Part shown: positions 7,125 through 14,107 of the stretch, one piece after another
How the letters are laid out: each line of letters starts with the position of its first letter
Numbering within the stretch: the first letter of the stretch is position 1
DNA from: Caulobacteraceae bacterium
GTDB taxonomy: Bacteria; Pseudomonadota; Alphaproteobacteria; Caulobacterales; Caulobacteraceae
Length of the DNA stretch: 15,913 nucleotides
Direction of reading: 5' to 3'
Assembly (NCBI GenBank): GCA_947456005.1
Contig: CANGRP010000022.1
Location: forward strand, 1-15,913
The notes under the pieces: generated by a model
Databases searched by the model: none
Told to the model about the DNA's origin: nothing
What the model saw: only the letters and a program-made list of their open reading frames with translations
Program-made: the position numbers and the translations under genes

Positions 7125-8525
7125 TCAGGCCTCGTCTCGCCTGCGCCTCAGCCGGGTCAGCCGCCGCAGGCGGCGCCAGAACCGGGTCTTCTCCGGCTCT
7201 GGCCAGGGCTGGAGATTGCGCACGAAGTCTTCCGCGCAGGCGCGCCAGGAGAACCCCTCAGCAAATCGGCGCACTGTGGTGCGGTCCAGCTTGAGGGCCT
7301 CCAGGCAGGCCTCCTTCAGCCCCTCGGTGGCCGTCAGGGCCAGGACCCCGGCGCCAGACCCCGGAATGATGTCGATGGGACCGGGCGCGGGATAGGCCGC
7401 CACCGGCGCCCCGGTCGCCATGGCCTCCAGGATCACCAGCCCGAAGGTGTCGGTCAGGGACGGGAAGACGAAGACGTCGGCGCCGGCGAAATGGGCGGCG
7501 AGATCGTCCCCGAAGCGGGCCCCGCGGAAAACCGCGCCGGGATACCGACTCTCCAGCTCCTCCCGCTGGGGGCCGTCGCCAACGACGACCTTTGAGCCCG
7601 GCAGGTCGAGTGCGAGGAAGGCCTCGATGTTCTTCTCCACCGCAACCCGGCCCACGGACAGGAAGATCGGTCGCGGCAGGCCTTCGTAGACGTCAGGGTC
7701 CCCGGTCCCCAGGGGTCGGAACTGCTCGGTGTCGACCCCCCGGGACCAGGCTGTGATGTTCCGGAACCCGTGTTGCTCCAGCTCGTCGCGCATGGTTGGC
7801 GTCGCCACCATGAGACGCCCGGAGGGTTTATGGAACCAGCGCATATAGGCGTAGCCAGCCGACACAGGCAGGGGAAGACGCGCCGAGACATACTCTGGAA
7901 AACGGGTGTGGTAGCTGGTGGTGAAGGGCAGCTTCCACTCCACGCAAATCCGCCGGGCGGCGAGGCCTATGGGGCCCTCCGTGGCGATGTGGATGGCCTC
8001 GGGTTCGAAGGCCTTGAAGCGCTCCCGGACGGGCTCGTAGGCCCCCACGGCGACCTTGATCTCGGGATAGGTCGGCAGAGGGAAGCCACGGAACTGCTCA
8101 GGGGAGATGACCTCCACCGTGTGGCCCATGGCCTGCATCTCGGAGATTACCCGGGTCAGGGTGCGCACCACTCCGTTGACCTGGGGCTCCCAGGCATCGG
8201 TGGCGATGAGGATCCGCATCGGCCTGCGGCCATCAATCTCCGTGCGGACGCTTTCGCGGACCCGGCGCATGGACGGCTTGCGCGGTGGCAGGCCATCGGT
8301 CTGGAGGCGAGCCCAGAAGGCGCCCATCAGGGCGTCACGGGTGGGAAAGTGGCGATAGACCGTGCGCTCGCCCACCCCCGCCAGCCGGGCGATCTCGGAG
8401 TAGGAGGCTTCCTCCAGGCGCCCATCCTCCAGCAGGCGACTTACAGCGTCGAGGATCCGCACCTCGGTCTGGGCCTTCTGCTGGCCTCTGGACAGGCCTT
8501 CTGGGAAAGTCCGGAATGGCGCCAT
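7125..8525 (-). CDS. TetR-type DNA-binding domain fused in frame to a GT4 glycosyltransferase
   Basis: A single 466-residue frame. Residues about 17-75 form a TetR N-terminal domain: helix 1 ILDAVSRLLEDG, then the helix-turn-helix YSEIARLAGVGERTVYRHFP at 42-61 and DALMGAFWARL. The usual TetR ligand-binding domain is absent. After a charged linker (80-102) a complete GT4 enzyme begins at M103: MRILIATDAWEPQVNGVVRT, SVGRVAVEKN at 290-299 with donor-binding K298, VVVGDGP at 313-319, and TDTFGLVILEAMA at 358-370, where the E-x7-E motif is D359-E367, a variant seen in this lipid-acting branch. The tail (449-463) is strongly arginine-rich, suiting membrane contact. It lies 47 bp after a PlcP-like metallophosphoesterase gene, suggesting diacylglycerol glycosylation (Agt-like). 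The alternative start M103 (position 8219) would give the bare enzyme, with only a weak AGG upstream. GT4 is secure; substrate and fusion function are inferred. Confidence 0.85.
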   Translation of the reverse strand: MAPFRTFPEGLSRGQQKAQTEVRILDAVSRLLEDGRLEEASYSEIARLAGVGERTVYRHFPTRDALMGAFWARLQTDGLPPRKPSMRRVRESVRTEIDGRRPMRILIATDAWEPQVNGVVRTLTRVISEMQAMGHTVEVISPEQFRGFPLPTYPEIKVAVGAYEPVRERFKAFEPEAIHIATEGPIGLAARRICVEWKLPFTTSYHTRFPEYVSARLPLPVSAGYAYMRWFHKPSGRLMVATPTMRDELEQHGFRNITAWSRGVDTEQFRPLGTGDPDVYEGLPRPIFLSVGRVAVEKNIEAFLALDLPGSKVVVGDGPQREELESRYPGAVFRGARFGDDLAAHFAGADVFVFPSLTDTFGLVILEAMATGAPVAAYPAPGPIDIIPGSGAGVLALTATEGLKEACLEALKLDRTTVRRFAEGFSWRACAEDFVRNLQPWPEPEKTRFWRRLRRLTRLRRRRDEA

Positions 8526-8532
8526 GACAAGA

Positions 8533-8556
8533 TTACTGCCACAAAATAGGCCGTAA
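8533..8556 (-). promoter_or_regulatory. 24-bp pseudo-palindrome, probable TetR-type operator of the fusion gene
   Basis: TTACTGCC (8533-8540) and GGCCGTAA (8549-8556) are reverse complements except at one position in each arm (TTACnGCC/GGCnGTAA), with an 8-nt AT-rich centre. Size and symmetry fit a TetR-dimer operator. It ends 7 bp before the fusion ATG (8525) and directly adjoins TTGACA (8562-8557), a possible -35. No Shine-Dalgarno sequence precedes the ATG, so a leaderless start is possible. Autoregulation is inferred. Confidence 0.6.
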
Positions 8557-8572
8557 TGTCAAGAGCTTGGGA

Positions 8573-9382
8573 TCAGGCGGCGTATCGGGGCGCCGCTTCG
8601 TGAACGAGGGCTGGAGGACTGGATCGCCGCCGGCGATGCTCCCGGCTCCAGTCCAGGAGGACCAGCTCGCCGTCCTCCCTTTCGGCCACGGCTGTGCAGC
8701 TTTCGACCCAGTCCCCGTCGTTGATGTAGAGGATGTCGTCGAACCTGCGGATCTCCGCCTTGTGTATGTGCCCGCAGATCACGCCGTCGACCCCGCGCCG
8801 CCGAGCCTCCTCAGCCACCGCCTCCTCGTAGTTCTCGATGAACTGGACGGCGTTCTTGACCCGCAGTTTCAGATAGGCGGAGAGCGACCAGTAGCCGAAG
8901 CCCATCCGCCGCCGCAGGCGGTTGAAGACCGTGTTCATGCTCAGCAGGGTGCGGTAGGACCAGTCCCCGACGAAGGCCAACCAGCGGGCATGACGCAGGA
9001 CGCCGTCGAACTCGTCGCCGTGGGTGACCAGGAAGCGGCGGCCATCCGCCGTCTCGTGGATGGCGTCGCGGGCGACCAGAACGTCGCCGAAGCGATGACC
9101 GATGAAATCCCGCGCCGCCTCGTCGTGGTTACCGGGAACATAGATGACCTTCACCCCCTTGCGGGCCAGGCGGAGGATCTTCTGGACGACGTCGTTGTGG
9201 GCCTGGGGCCAGTACCAGCCGTTCCGCAGCTTCCAGCCGTCGATGATGTCGCCGACCAGATAGAGGGTGTCGAACTCCGCCGTCCGGATGAAATCCAGCA
9301 GCAGTTCAGCCTGACACCCCTTTGTGCCGAGGTGTATGTCGGAAATGAAGACGGTCCGATACCTGTGCTCGCCCTGCGACAT
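8573..9382 (-). CDS. Metallophosphoesterase, COG2908 type; probable PlcP-like phospholipase C
   Basis: A 269-residue calcineurin-like phosphoesterase with all metal ligands visible: SDIHLG (D15, H17), GDIID (D45), GNHD (N85-H86-D87), THGDEFD (H121) and GHIH (H205, H207). WYWPQAHND at 56-64 and the YWSLSAYLK segment near 164-172 are typical of the alphaproteobacterial branch. Such proteins are often labelled UDP-2,3-diacylglucosamine diphosphatase (LpxH), but in Sinorhizobium a protein of this superfamily, PlcP, is a phospholipase C induced by phosphate starvation, and Caulobacter makes lipid A with the unrelated LpxI. The downstream GT4 gene, the phosphate cluster beyond it and the Pho-box-like promoter favour PlcP. 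I chose ATG 9382 over TTG 9388; a GGGGGG run lies 9 nt upstream of the ATG. Phosphoesterase is secure; phospholipase activity is inferred. Confidence 0.85.
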   Translation of the reverse strand: MSQGEHRYRTVFISDIHLGTKGCQAELLLDFIRTAEFDTLYLVGDIIDGWKLRNGWYWPQAHNDVVQKILRLARKGVKVIYVPGNHDEAARDFIGHRFGDVLVARDAIHETADGRRFLVTHGDEFDGVLRHARWLAFVGDWSYRTLLSMNTVFNRLRRRMGFGYWSLSAYLKLRVKNAVQFIENYEEAVAEEARRRGVDGVICGHIHKAEIRRFDDILYINDGDWVESCTAVAEREDGELVLLDWSREHRRRRSSPPALVHEAAPRYAA

Positions 9383-9421
9383 CGCCAATCGCCCCCCAGG
9401 ATGGCAGTTGATGAGCGCTCG

Positions 9422-9452
9422 CTAGGCTGATTGCGTGTCAGTCGGATGACGC
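9422..9452 (-). promoter_or_regulatory. Pho-box-like promoter of the PlcP-like gene
   Basis: Read on the minus strand: GCGTCAT (9452-9446), spacer CCGA, CTGACAC (9441-9435), then CTAG (9425-9422). The two half-sites are 11 bp apart and CTAG starts 10 nt after TGACA, the same geometry as the porin and pstS promoters here. GCGTCATCCGACTGACAC differs from the porin's CTGTCATCCAACTGTCAC at four of 18 positions. The ATG follows 39 bp after the CTAG. PhoB control is inferred. Confidence 0.6.
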
Positions 9453-9500
9453 AGGCGCCGGGGATTGCCAAGTCGGGTTCCGGAGGACAGAAGGCCCCTC

Positions 9501-10127
9501 ATGGCCAGCTCCGCCGTCCCCGCTCCTTCCAAGCGCGCCGAGCGCACCCGCCTGCGGCTTCTGGACTCCGTCGTGGACCTGCTGTCGGAGTCCGGCTTGG
9601 CTTCGGTCACGCCCGCCGCCATCGCCGCCCGTGCGGGACTGGCCCGGACAGCCTACCTCTATCACTTCCCCGATCGCCCGGCCCTGCTGTCCGCTCTTGC
9701 ACCTCACCTGCGCGAGGGCATGGCCCGCCTTTTCGACGGCGCCGGCCGCCCACCGCCCGGGGTCGACGCCTCTGACCACGCCATAGACACCTATTGGGCC
9801 CTGTTGTTTGAGCCGCCCTTCCTCGCCTTCGCGGAACTTCGCGCAGCGGCCCGCGCGGACCCGGAGGTGGCCGGCGCGATCGAGGATCTGCTGGCGGACT
9901 TCGATTCCGGGCGGTTAGGGGGGCGGTTCGGCGCCGTCGCCCAGGCGGGGGAGGATCCCCGCTTCCAGACCAGCCGCGACCTGGGTCGCTTCCTTCTGGA
10001 AGGCCTTGCCCGGGGCGGGCTTTCCTACGACGCCGATGATCGGCGCAGGCGCCTCATCGCCGTGGTCAAGCGCGCGGTCCATGGCCTGAACCGCAAGGGT
10101 GCGGCCCAGGACCTCTGGCCGGGCTAG
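9501..10127 (+). CDS. TetR/AcrR-family transcriptional regulator
   Basis: A 208-residue repressor-type protein. Residues 12-62 form the TetR DNA-binding domain: RAERTRLRLLDSVVDLLSES, then VTPAAIAARAGLARTAYLYHFPDRPALLSALA, with the HTH signature ending YLYHFPDR. The rest is a helical, alanine-rich ligand-binding domain with no recognisable effector signature. The frame extends upstream to a TTG at 9465, but ATG 9501 with AAGG 6 nt and GGAGG 14 nt upstream is the natural start. It is divergent from the PlcP-like gene and shares its 118-bp promoter region, so it may act there, though that is only positional. The stop codon overlaps that of the convergent DUF885 gene. Target unknown. Confidence 0.85.
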   Translation: MASSAVPAPSKRAERTRLRLLDSVVDLLSESGLASVTPAAIAARAGLARTAYLYHFPDRPALLSALAPHLREGMARLFDGAGRPPPGVDASDHAIDTYWALLFEPPFLAFAELRAAARADPEVAGAIEDLLADFDSGRLGGRFGAVAQAGEDPRFQTSRDLGRFLLEGLARGGLSYDADDRRRRLIAVVKRAVHGLNRKGAAQDLWPG

Positions 10128-11887
10128 TTCCGCTGGCGCTCAGCCTCGGTCCAGTCGCGAACCCGGGACTCCAGCCGATCGAGCGGCAGGGGCCCGGCCA
10201 GCAGGATGGCGTCATGAAACCGGCGGATGTCGAAGCGCTCGCCAAGCTCGCGCCGGGCGCCCTCGCGCAGGGCGACGATCCGCATCTCCCCGATCTTGTA
10301 GGCCAGGGCCTGGCCGGGCCAGGACACATACCGCGCCAGCTCCACCTCGATGTTGAGGGGCGAAAGCGCGCTGTTCTGGGTGAAGCAGGTCCGGGCCTCG
10401 TCCAGGCTCCAGCCCTTCCAGTGGAGGCCGGTGTCGGCCACCAGCCGGCAGGCGCGCCACATCTCGTAGGACAGGCGGCCGAACCGTTCCCAGGGGTCGC
10501 GGTAGATGCCCATCTCCCCGCCCAGCTTCTCGGCGTAGAGGCCCCAGCCTTCGGTGAAGGCGGTGATATCGGCGTTGCGTCTGAAATCCGGGACGCCGGG
10601 CGCCTCCTCGGCCAGGGCGATCTGCAGGTGGTGGCCCGGAACCGCCTCGTGGAGGGTCAGGGCCGGGAGCTCGTAGAGGGGCCTCTGGTCCAGGCGTGAG
10701 GTGTTGACCATGTAGCCGCCGGACACGCCCCGGGCGGCCGAGCCGCCGAAGTAACGGCCTGTGGTGTAGGTCTCCTCGATGTCAGCGGGCACCGGCCTGA
10801 CGCCGTAGGTCAGCCTCGGCAGGGTGGCGAACCAGGCGGGCATCTCGTTGTCGATCCGCTTGGCGATCCGCGAGGCCTTCTCCAGCAGCTCCTCCCGGCT
10901 CTTGGCGTAGAAGCGCGGGTCGGTGCGCAGCATGGCGAGGAAGGCGGCGAAGTCGCCCTGGAAGCCGGTCTCAGCCCTCACGCCTTCCATCTCGCGGCGG
11001 ATACGGGCCACCTCGTCGAGGCCGATCTGGTGGATCTGGTCCGGGGTCAGGCTCGTGGTGGTGTGGTCGGCGACCAGCCAGCGGTAATAGGCCTCGCCCC
11101 CCGGGAGGCTGCGGGCGCCCAGGCGCTTGCGGGCGGCGGGCAGGTCCTCGGCCTCCAGGAAGTCGGCATACCGGCGGCGGGCGGGCTGGACGCCCTCGCG
11201 CACGGCGGTCCGGGCTTCCTCCAGGAGGGCGGCCCGCACAGGTTCCGGAATCGTCGACGGCAGCCGGGACAGGGGCGCGAGCAGGGGGTCGCCTTCCAGC
11301 GGCAGGGCCGCCATCCGGCGCGCCCGCTCCAGGACCTGGAGGGCGGTGGACCGGGGCTGGGTGAATCCCGCCTTCGCCCCTCGTCGCGCATTTTGGATGT
11401 GGGCGTCGTACCAGGCGGGGGCGGCCTTCAGCCGGGTGATCCAGGACCGGGCGTCGGCTTCCGACCGCATGGGCAGTCCGCCGGCGACATAGCCAAGGGT
11501 CTGGTCGAAGCCCCCGTCCGAGCTGAACGGCATGCGCGCCTCGTCGAATCCCAGGCTGGCCAGGCGTCGGGACAGTATCCAGTCAAGGAAGTCGCGGTTC
11601 AGGGCGTCCTCGGCCGTCAGGGTTGCTGCGGGAAGGCGCGCCAGCCGGTCCTGGAAGGCCGAGAGGGCGGCCTTGCGGCGGGCGTCGGCCGCAGGGCTGG
11701 GGTCGGGCAGGCGGGCCAGGGCTTCCCGATCGCCCCGGCGGCCGGCCTCGAAGGGATCGTCGCCCAGGGACCAGGACTCGTAGTCGGCGATCAGGGCGTC
11801 CAGGCCGGGCGAGGCCGCCCTGGCGGGGCCCGCAATGACGGCCAGCAGGACCAGCCAGGCGCAGGTCATTCCCCAAAGCGTTCTCAT
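10124..11887 (-). CDS. Secreted DUF885 protein, probable zinc-dependent peptidase-like hydrolase
   Basis: A 587-residue member of DUF885 (Pfam PF05960). Seen: a signal peptide (hydrophobic 9-20, likely cleavage after ARA at 24), so probably periplasmic; then a long helical body. The conserved metal-binding signature HEAVPGHH lies at 413-420 and EGWGLYAE at 446-453, which together resemble the HExxH plus downstream glutamate of thermolysin-like and M32-type peptidases. YVSWPGQALAYKIGE near 520-534 is another family hallmark. Length is normal for the family. AGGAGGG lies 8 nt before ATG 11887. It is divergent from an amino-acid permease, which would fit peptide breakdown followed by amino-acid uptake, but that link is a guess. 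Enzymatic activity is not established for most DUF885 members. Confidence 0.9.
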   Translation of the reverse strand: MRTLWGMTCAWLVLLAVIAGPARAASPGLDALIADYESWSLGDDPFEAGRRGDREALARLPDPSPAADARRKAALSAFQDRLARLPAATLTAEDALNRDFLDWILSRRLASLGFDEARMPFSSDGGFDQTLGYVAGGLPMRSEADARSWITRLKAAPAWYDAHIQNARRGAKAGFTQPRSTALQVLERARRMAALPLEGDPLLAPLSRLPSTIPEPVRAALLEEARTAVREGVQPARRRYADFLEAEDLPAARKRLGARSLPGGEAYYRWLVADHTTTSLTPDQIHQIGLDEVARIRREMEGVRAETGFQGDFAAFLAMLRTDPRFYAKSREELLEKASRIAKRIDNEMPAWFATLPRLTYGVRPVPADIEETYTTGRYFGGSAARGVSGGYMVNTSRLDQRPLYELPALTLHEAVPGHHLQIALAEEAPGVPDFRRNADITAFTEGWGLYAEKLGGEMGIYRDPWERFGRLSYEMWRACRLVADTGLHWKGWSLDEARTCFTQNSALSPLNIEVELARYVSWPGQALAYKIGEMRIVALREGARRELGERFDIRRFHDAILLAGPLPLDRLESRVRDWTEAERQRN

Positions 11888-11988
11888 CCCGCAGGCCCTC
11901 CTCTGGCAATGACCCTGGCGCCCTCTCTACGCCCCTTGCCGGGGCGCGCCAATGCGGGCCATGGTTCCGCCGAGGGGGAGGACTTTCC

Positions 11989-13407
11989 ATGAGCTTCATC
12001 ACGCGCCGCAGGGCCGTCGACCAGCGCCCGGCGGCGCAGGGCGAACATGCCCTGCAGCCCACCCTGCGCTGGCCGCACCTGGTCGCCCTGGGGGTGGGCG
12101 CCATCGTCGGCACCGGCATCTACACCCTGACCGGCGTGGGCGCGGGCCTGGCCGGGCCGGGCGTGATCCTGTCCTTCGCCATCGCCGGCCTCGTCTGCAT
12201 GCTGGCCGCCCTTTGCTACGCCGAGATGGCCACCCTGATGCCCCACGCGGGCAGCGCCTATTCCTACTCCTACGCCGGCATGGGCGAACTGGTCGCCTGG
12301 GTGATCGGCTGGAGCCTGATCCTGGAATACACCGTGGTCTGCTCGGCGGTGGCGGTGGGCTGGTCCGGCTACGCCCAGGGCTTCCTCGAGGCCCGGGGCC
12401 TGGTCCTTCCGCCGGCTCTTGCGACCGGGCTCCTGACCGGAGACCCAGGGGGACTCATCAACCTGCCTGCTGTCCTGATCACCCTGGCGGTGGCCGGCGT
12501 CCTCCTGGTCGGCGTGCGCGAGAGCGCCAACGCCAACATCGCCCTGGTGGTCCTCAAGCTCTCGGCCCTGCTCGCCTTCGTCGTCCTGACCCTGCCGGCC
12601 TTCGATCCGGCGCGGTTCAGCCCCTTCCTGCCCTTCGGCTTCGCCGCCCATGCCGGCGCGGACGGCGCGCCCCAGGGCGTCATGGCCGCCGCCGCCCTGA
12701 TCTTCTTCGCCTTCTATGGCTTCGACGCCATCTCGACCGCCGCCGAGGAGGCCAAGAACCCTGGCCGGGACCTGACCCTGGGCATCATCGGGTCCATGGT
12801 CGCCTGCGCCGTCATCTACATGGCCGTGGCCGCCGCCGCCCTCGGCGCCTCACCCTGGCAGTCCTTCTCGAAAAGCGACGAGCCCCTGGCCTTCATCCTC
12901 CGCTCAGGGGGACATGACCTCGCCGCCACCCTGATCGCGGCCGCCGCCGTCATCGCCCTGCCCACCGTCATCATGGCCTTCATGTTCGGGCAGAGCCGGG
13001 TCTTCTTCGCCATGGCCCGGGACGGCCTCCTGCCCCGCGGCCTCGCCCGGGTCAGCCCCCGCGGCGCGCCGGTGCGGGTGACCCTGTTCACCGCAATCCT
13101 CGCCTCGGTCATCGCCGGCGCCGCGCCGCTGAAGCTGATCGCCGAGCTCGCCAACGCCGGCACCCTGGCCGCCTTCGTCGCCACCGCCCTGTCCATGATG
13201 ATCCTGCGAATGCAGCGCCCCGACCTGCCCCGGCCCTTCCGCACGCCGCTCTGGTGGATCGTCGGCCCCTTGGCCGCCGCAGGCTGCCTCTACCTCTTCT
13301 GGAGTCTGCCGGCCCTGACCCGCTGGCTCTTCCTGGGCTGGAACCTGGTCGGCCTCGTCGTCTACCTGGCCTGGAGCCGGCGCCACAGCGTGCTGGCGCG
13401 CGGCTAG
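11989..13407 (+). CDS. APC-superfamily amino-acid permease, cationic-amino-acid-transporter type
   Basis: A 472-residue inner-membrane transporter with about 12 hydrophobic segments. Family signatures seen: LVALGVGAIVGTGIYTLTG at about 32-50, the substrate-binding unwound helix of APC transporters; CYAEMATLMPHAGSAYSY at about 77-94; FFAFYGFDAISTAAEEAKNP near 239-258; and FMFGQSRVFFAMARDGLLP near 329-347. These match the YfnA/CAT-like subgroup that imports amino acids by proton coupling. The start at ATG 11989 has GGGGAGG about 6 nt upstream. The HAD hydrolase gene follows after 25 bp, probably co-transcribed. Substrate cannot be assigned from sequence. Confidence 0.9.
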   Translation: MSFITRRRAVDQRPAAQGEHALQPTLRWPHLVALGVGAIVGTGIYTLTGVGAGLAGPGVILSFAIAGLVCMLAALCYAEMATLMPHAGSAYSYSYAGMGELVAWVIGWSLILEYTVVCSAVAVGWSGYAQGFLEARGLVLPPALATGLLTGDPGGLINLPAVLITLAVAGVLLVGVRESANANIALVVLKLSALLAFVVLTLPAFDPARFSPFLPFGFAAHAGADGAPQGVMAAAALIFFAFYGFDAISTAAEEAKNPGRDLTLGIIGSMVACAVIYMAVAAAALGASPWQSFSKSDEPLAFILRSGGHDLAATLIAAAAVIALPTVIMAFMFGQSRVFFAMARDGLLPRGLARVSPRGAPVRVTLFTAILASVIAGAAPLKLIAELANAGTLAAFVATALSMMILRMQRPDLPRPFRTPLWWIVGPLAAAGCLYLFWSLPALTRWLFLGWNLVGLVVYLAWSRRHSVLARG

Positions 13408-13432
13408 GCGCGCGGTCCGGGGAGGGTCCGGA

Positions 13433-14026
13433 ATGAAGATCCTGATGGTCGATGTCGACGGGGTCCTGGTCCGCTCGCATCCGGTGGGCTGGGCCAGGGA
13501 CCTAGAGGCGGACCTGGGCCTTTCGCCCGCCGTCCTCCACGCCGAGTTCTTCGAGGTTCACTGGGCGGAGATCGCGGTTGGCAGGGCGAGCCTGCCCGCC
13601 CGCCTCGGCCCGGTTCTCGAACGGTGCGCCCCCCATCTGACCGCCCGCGAATTGATGGACTACTGGTTCCAGCACGATGCGGACCTGGACGCGGCCTTCC
13701 TCGCCCAGCTCGAGCCGCTCCGGAATACGGGGGTCGACCTCCACCTCGCCACCAACCAGGAGCACGAGCGCGCCGCCTTCCTCTGGAAGACCCTCGGGCT
13801 GCAGGACCATTTCACCGCCATGCACTATTCTGCGGATGTTGGCTGGGCCAAGCCCGATCCGGGCTTCTTCACCACTGTCGTCGCCCGAACGGGCTATGCG
13901 CCGGCGGACCTGACCCTGGTGGATGACCGGCCGGACAATGTCGCCGCCGCGCGCCAGGCCGGGTGGGGCGGCCTGCACTGGGACGGAAACCGGACCCTGG
14001 CGGACCTGCTGGCGAAGGGCGGCTAG
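13433..14026 (+). CDS. HAD-superfamily hydrolase, subfamily IA-like
   Basis: A 197-residue cytoplasmic hydrolase, probably a small-molecule phosphatase. All four HAD motifs are visible: I, MVDVDGVL with nucleophile D7 and acid D9; II, LATNQ with T107; III, WAKPDPGFF with K140; IV, LVDDRPDNV with D164-D165. Residues about 15-90 form the small helical cap, typical of subfamily IA. The motif IV version LVDDRPDNVAAARQAGW is common among HAD-IA proteins of unknown substrate. GGGGAGGG about 8 nt upstream of ATG 13433 is a good ribosome site. It lies 25 bp after the permease. Substrate unknown. Confidence 0.87.
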   Translation: MKILMVDVDGVLVRSHPVGWARDLEADLGLSPAVLHAEFFEVHWAEIAVGRASLPARLGPVLERCAPHLTARELMDYWFQHDADLDAAFLAQLEPLRNTGVDLHLATNQEHERAAFLWKTLGLQDHFTAMHYSADVGWAKPDPGFFTTVVARTGYAPADLTLVDDRPDNVAAARQAGWGGLHWDGNRTLADLLAKGG

Positions 14027-14072
14027 GCCGGATCGACCCTCTACGCCGCCCGGATGGCGAAGGCCTCAGCCA

Positions 14073-14105
14073 TTGACGGTCTACACAAGATAGTGTTCAC
14101 TCACT
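14073..14105 (+). promoter_or_regulatory. Promoter and operator-like site 1 before the TetR gene
   Basis: TTGACGG (14073-14079) matches the Caulobacter-type -35, and GATAGTGT (14089-14096) is a weak -10. Overlapping it, AGTGTTCACTCACT (14092-14105) read on the opposite strand is AGTGAGTGAACACT, identical at 12 of 14 positions to a site before the downstream membrane-protein gene. The ATG at 14108 follows within 3 nt and has no Shine-Dalgarno sequence, suggesting a nearly leaderless, self-repressed transcript. Confidence 0.6.
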
Positions 14106-14107
14106 TC

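Noticed and set aside
8573..9382. LpxH (lipid A UDP-2,3-diacylglucosamine diphosphatase) as the name of the metallophosphoesterase
   Set aside because: The superfamily fits, but Caulobacter uses LpxI for that step, and the GT4 partner and phosphate-starvation context point to a PlcP-like lipase. The name is left open.
9432..9453. Interrupted inverted repeat TGCGTGTCA/TGACGCA as a TetR operator for the divergent regulator
   Set aside because: The arms match only with a two-base gap, and the same bases are better explained as two direct Pho half-sites on the minus strand.
11930..11946. CGCCCC/GGGGCG hairpin between the DUF885 and permease genes
   Set aside because: Short pure-GC arms are expected by chance at this base composition, and there is no link to a promoter element.
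14017..14051. GGGCGGC/GCCGCCC repeat as a terminator after the HAD gene
   Set aside because: The loop is 21 nt, the left arm lies inside the coding end, and no T-run follows.
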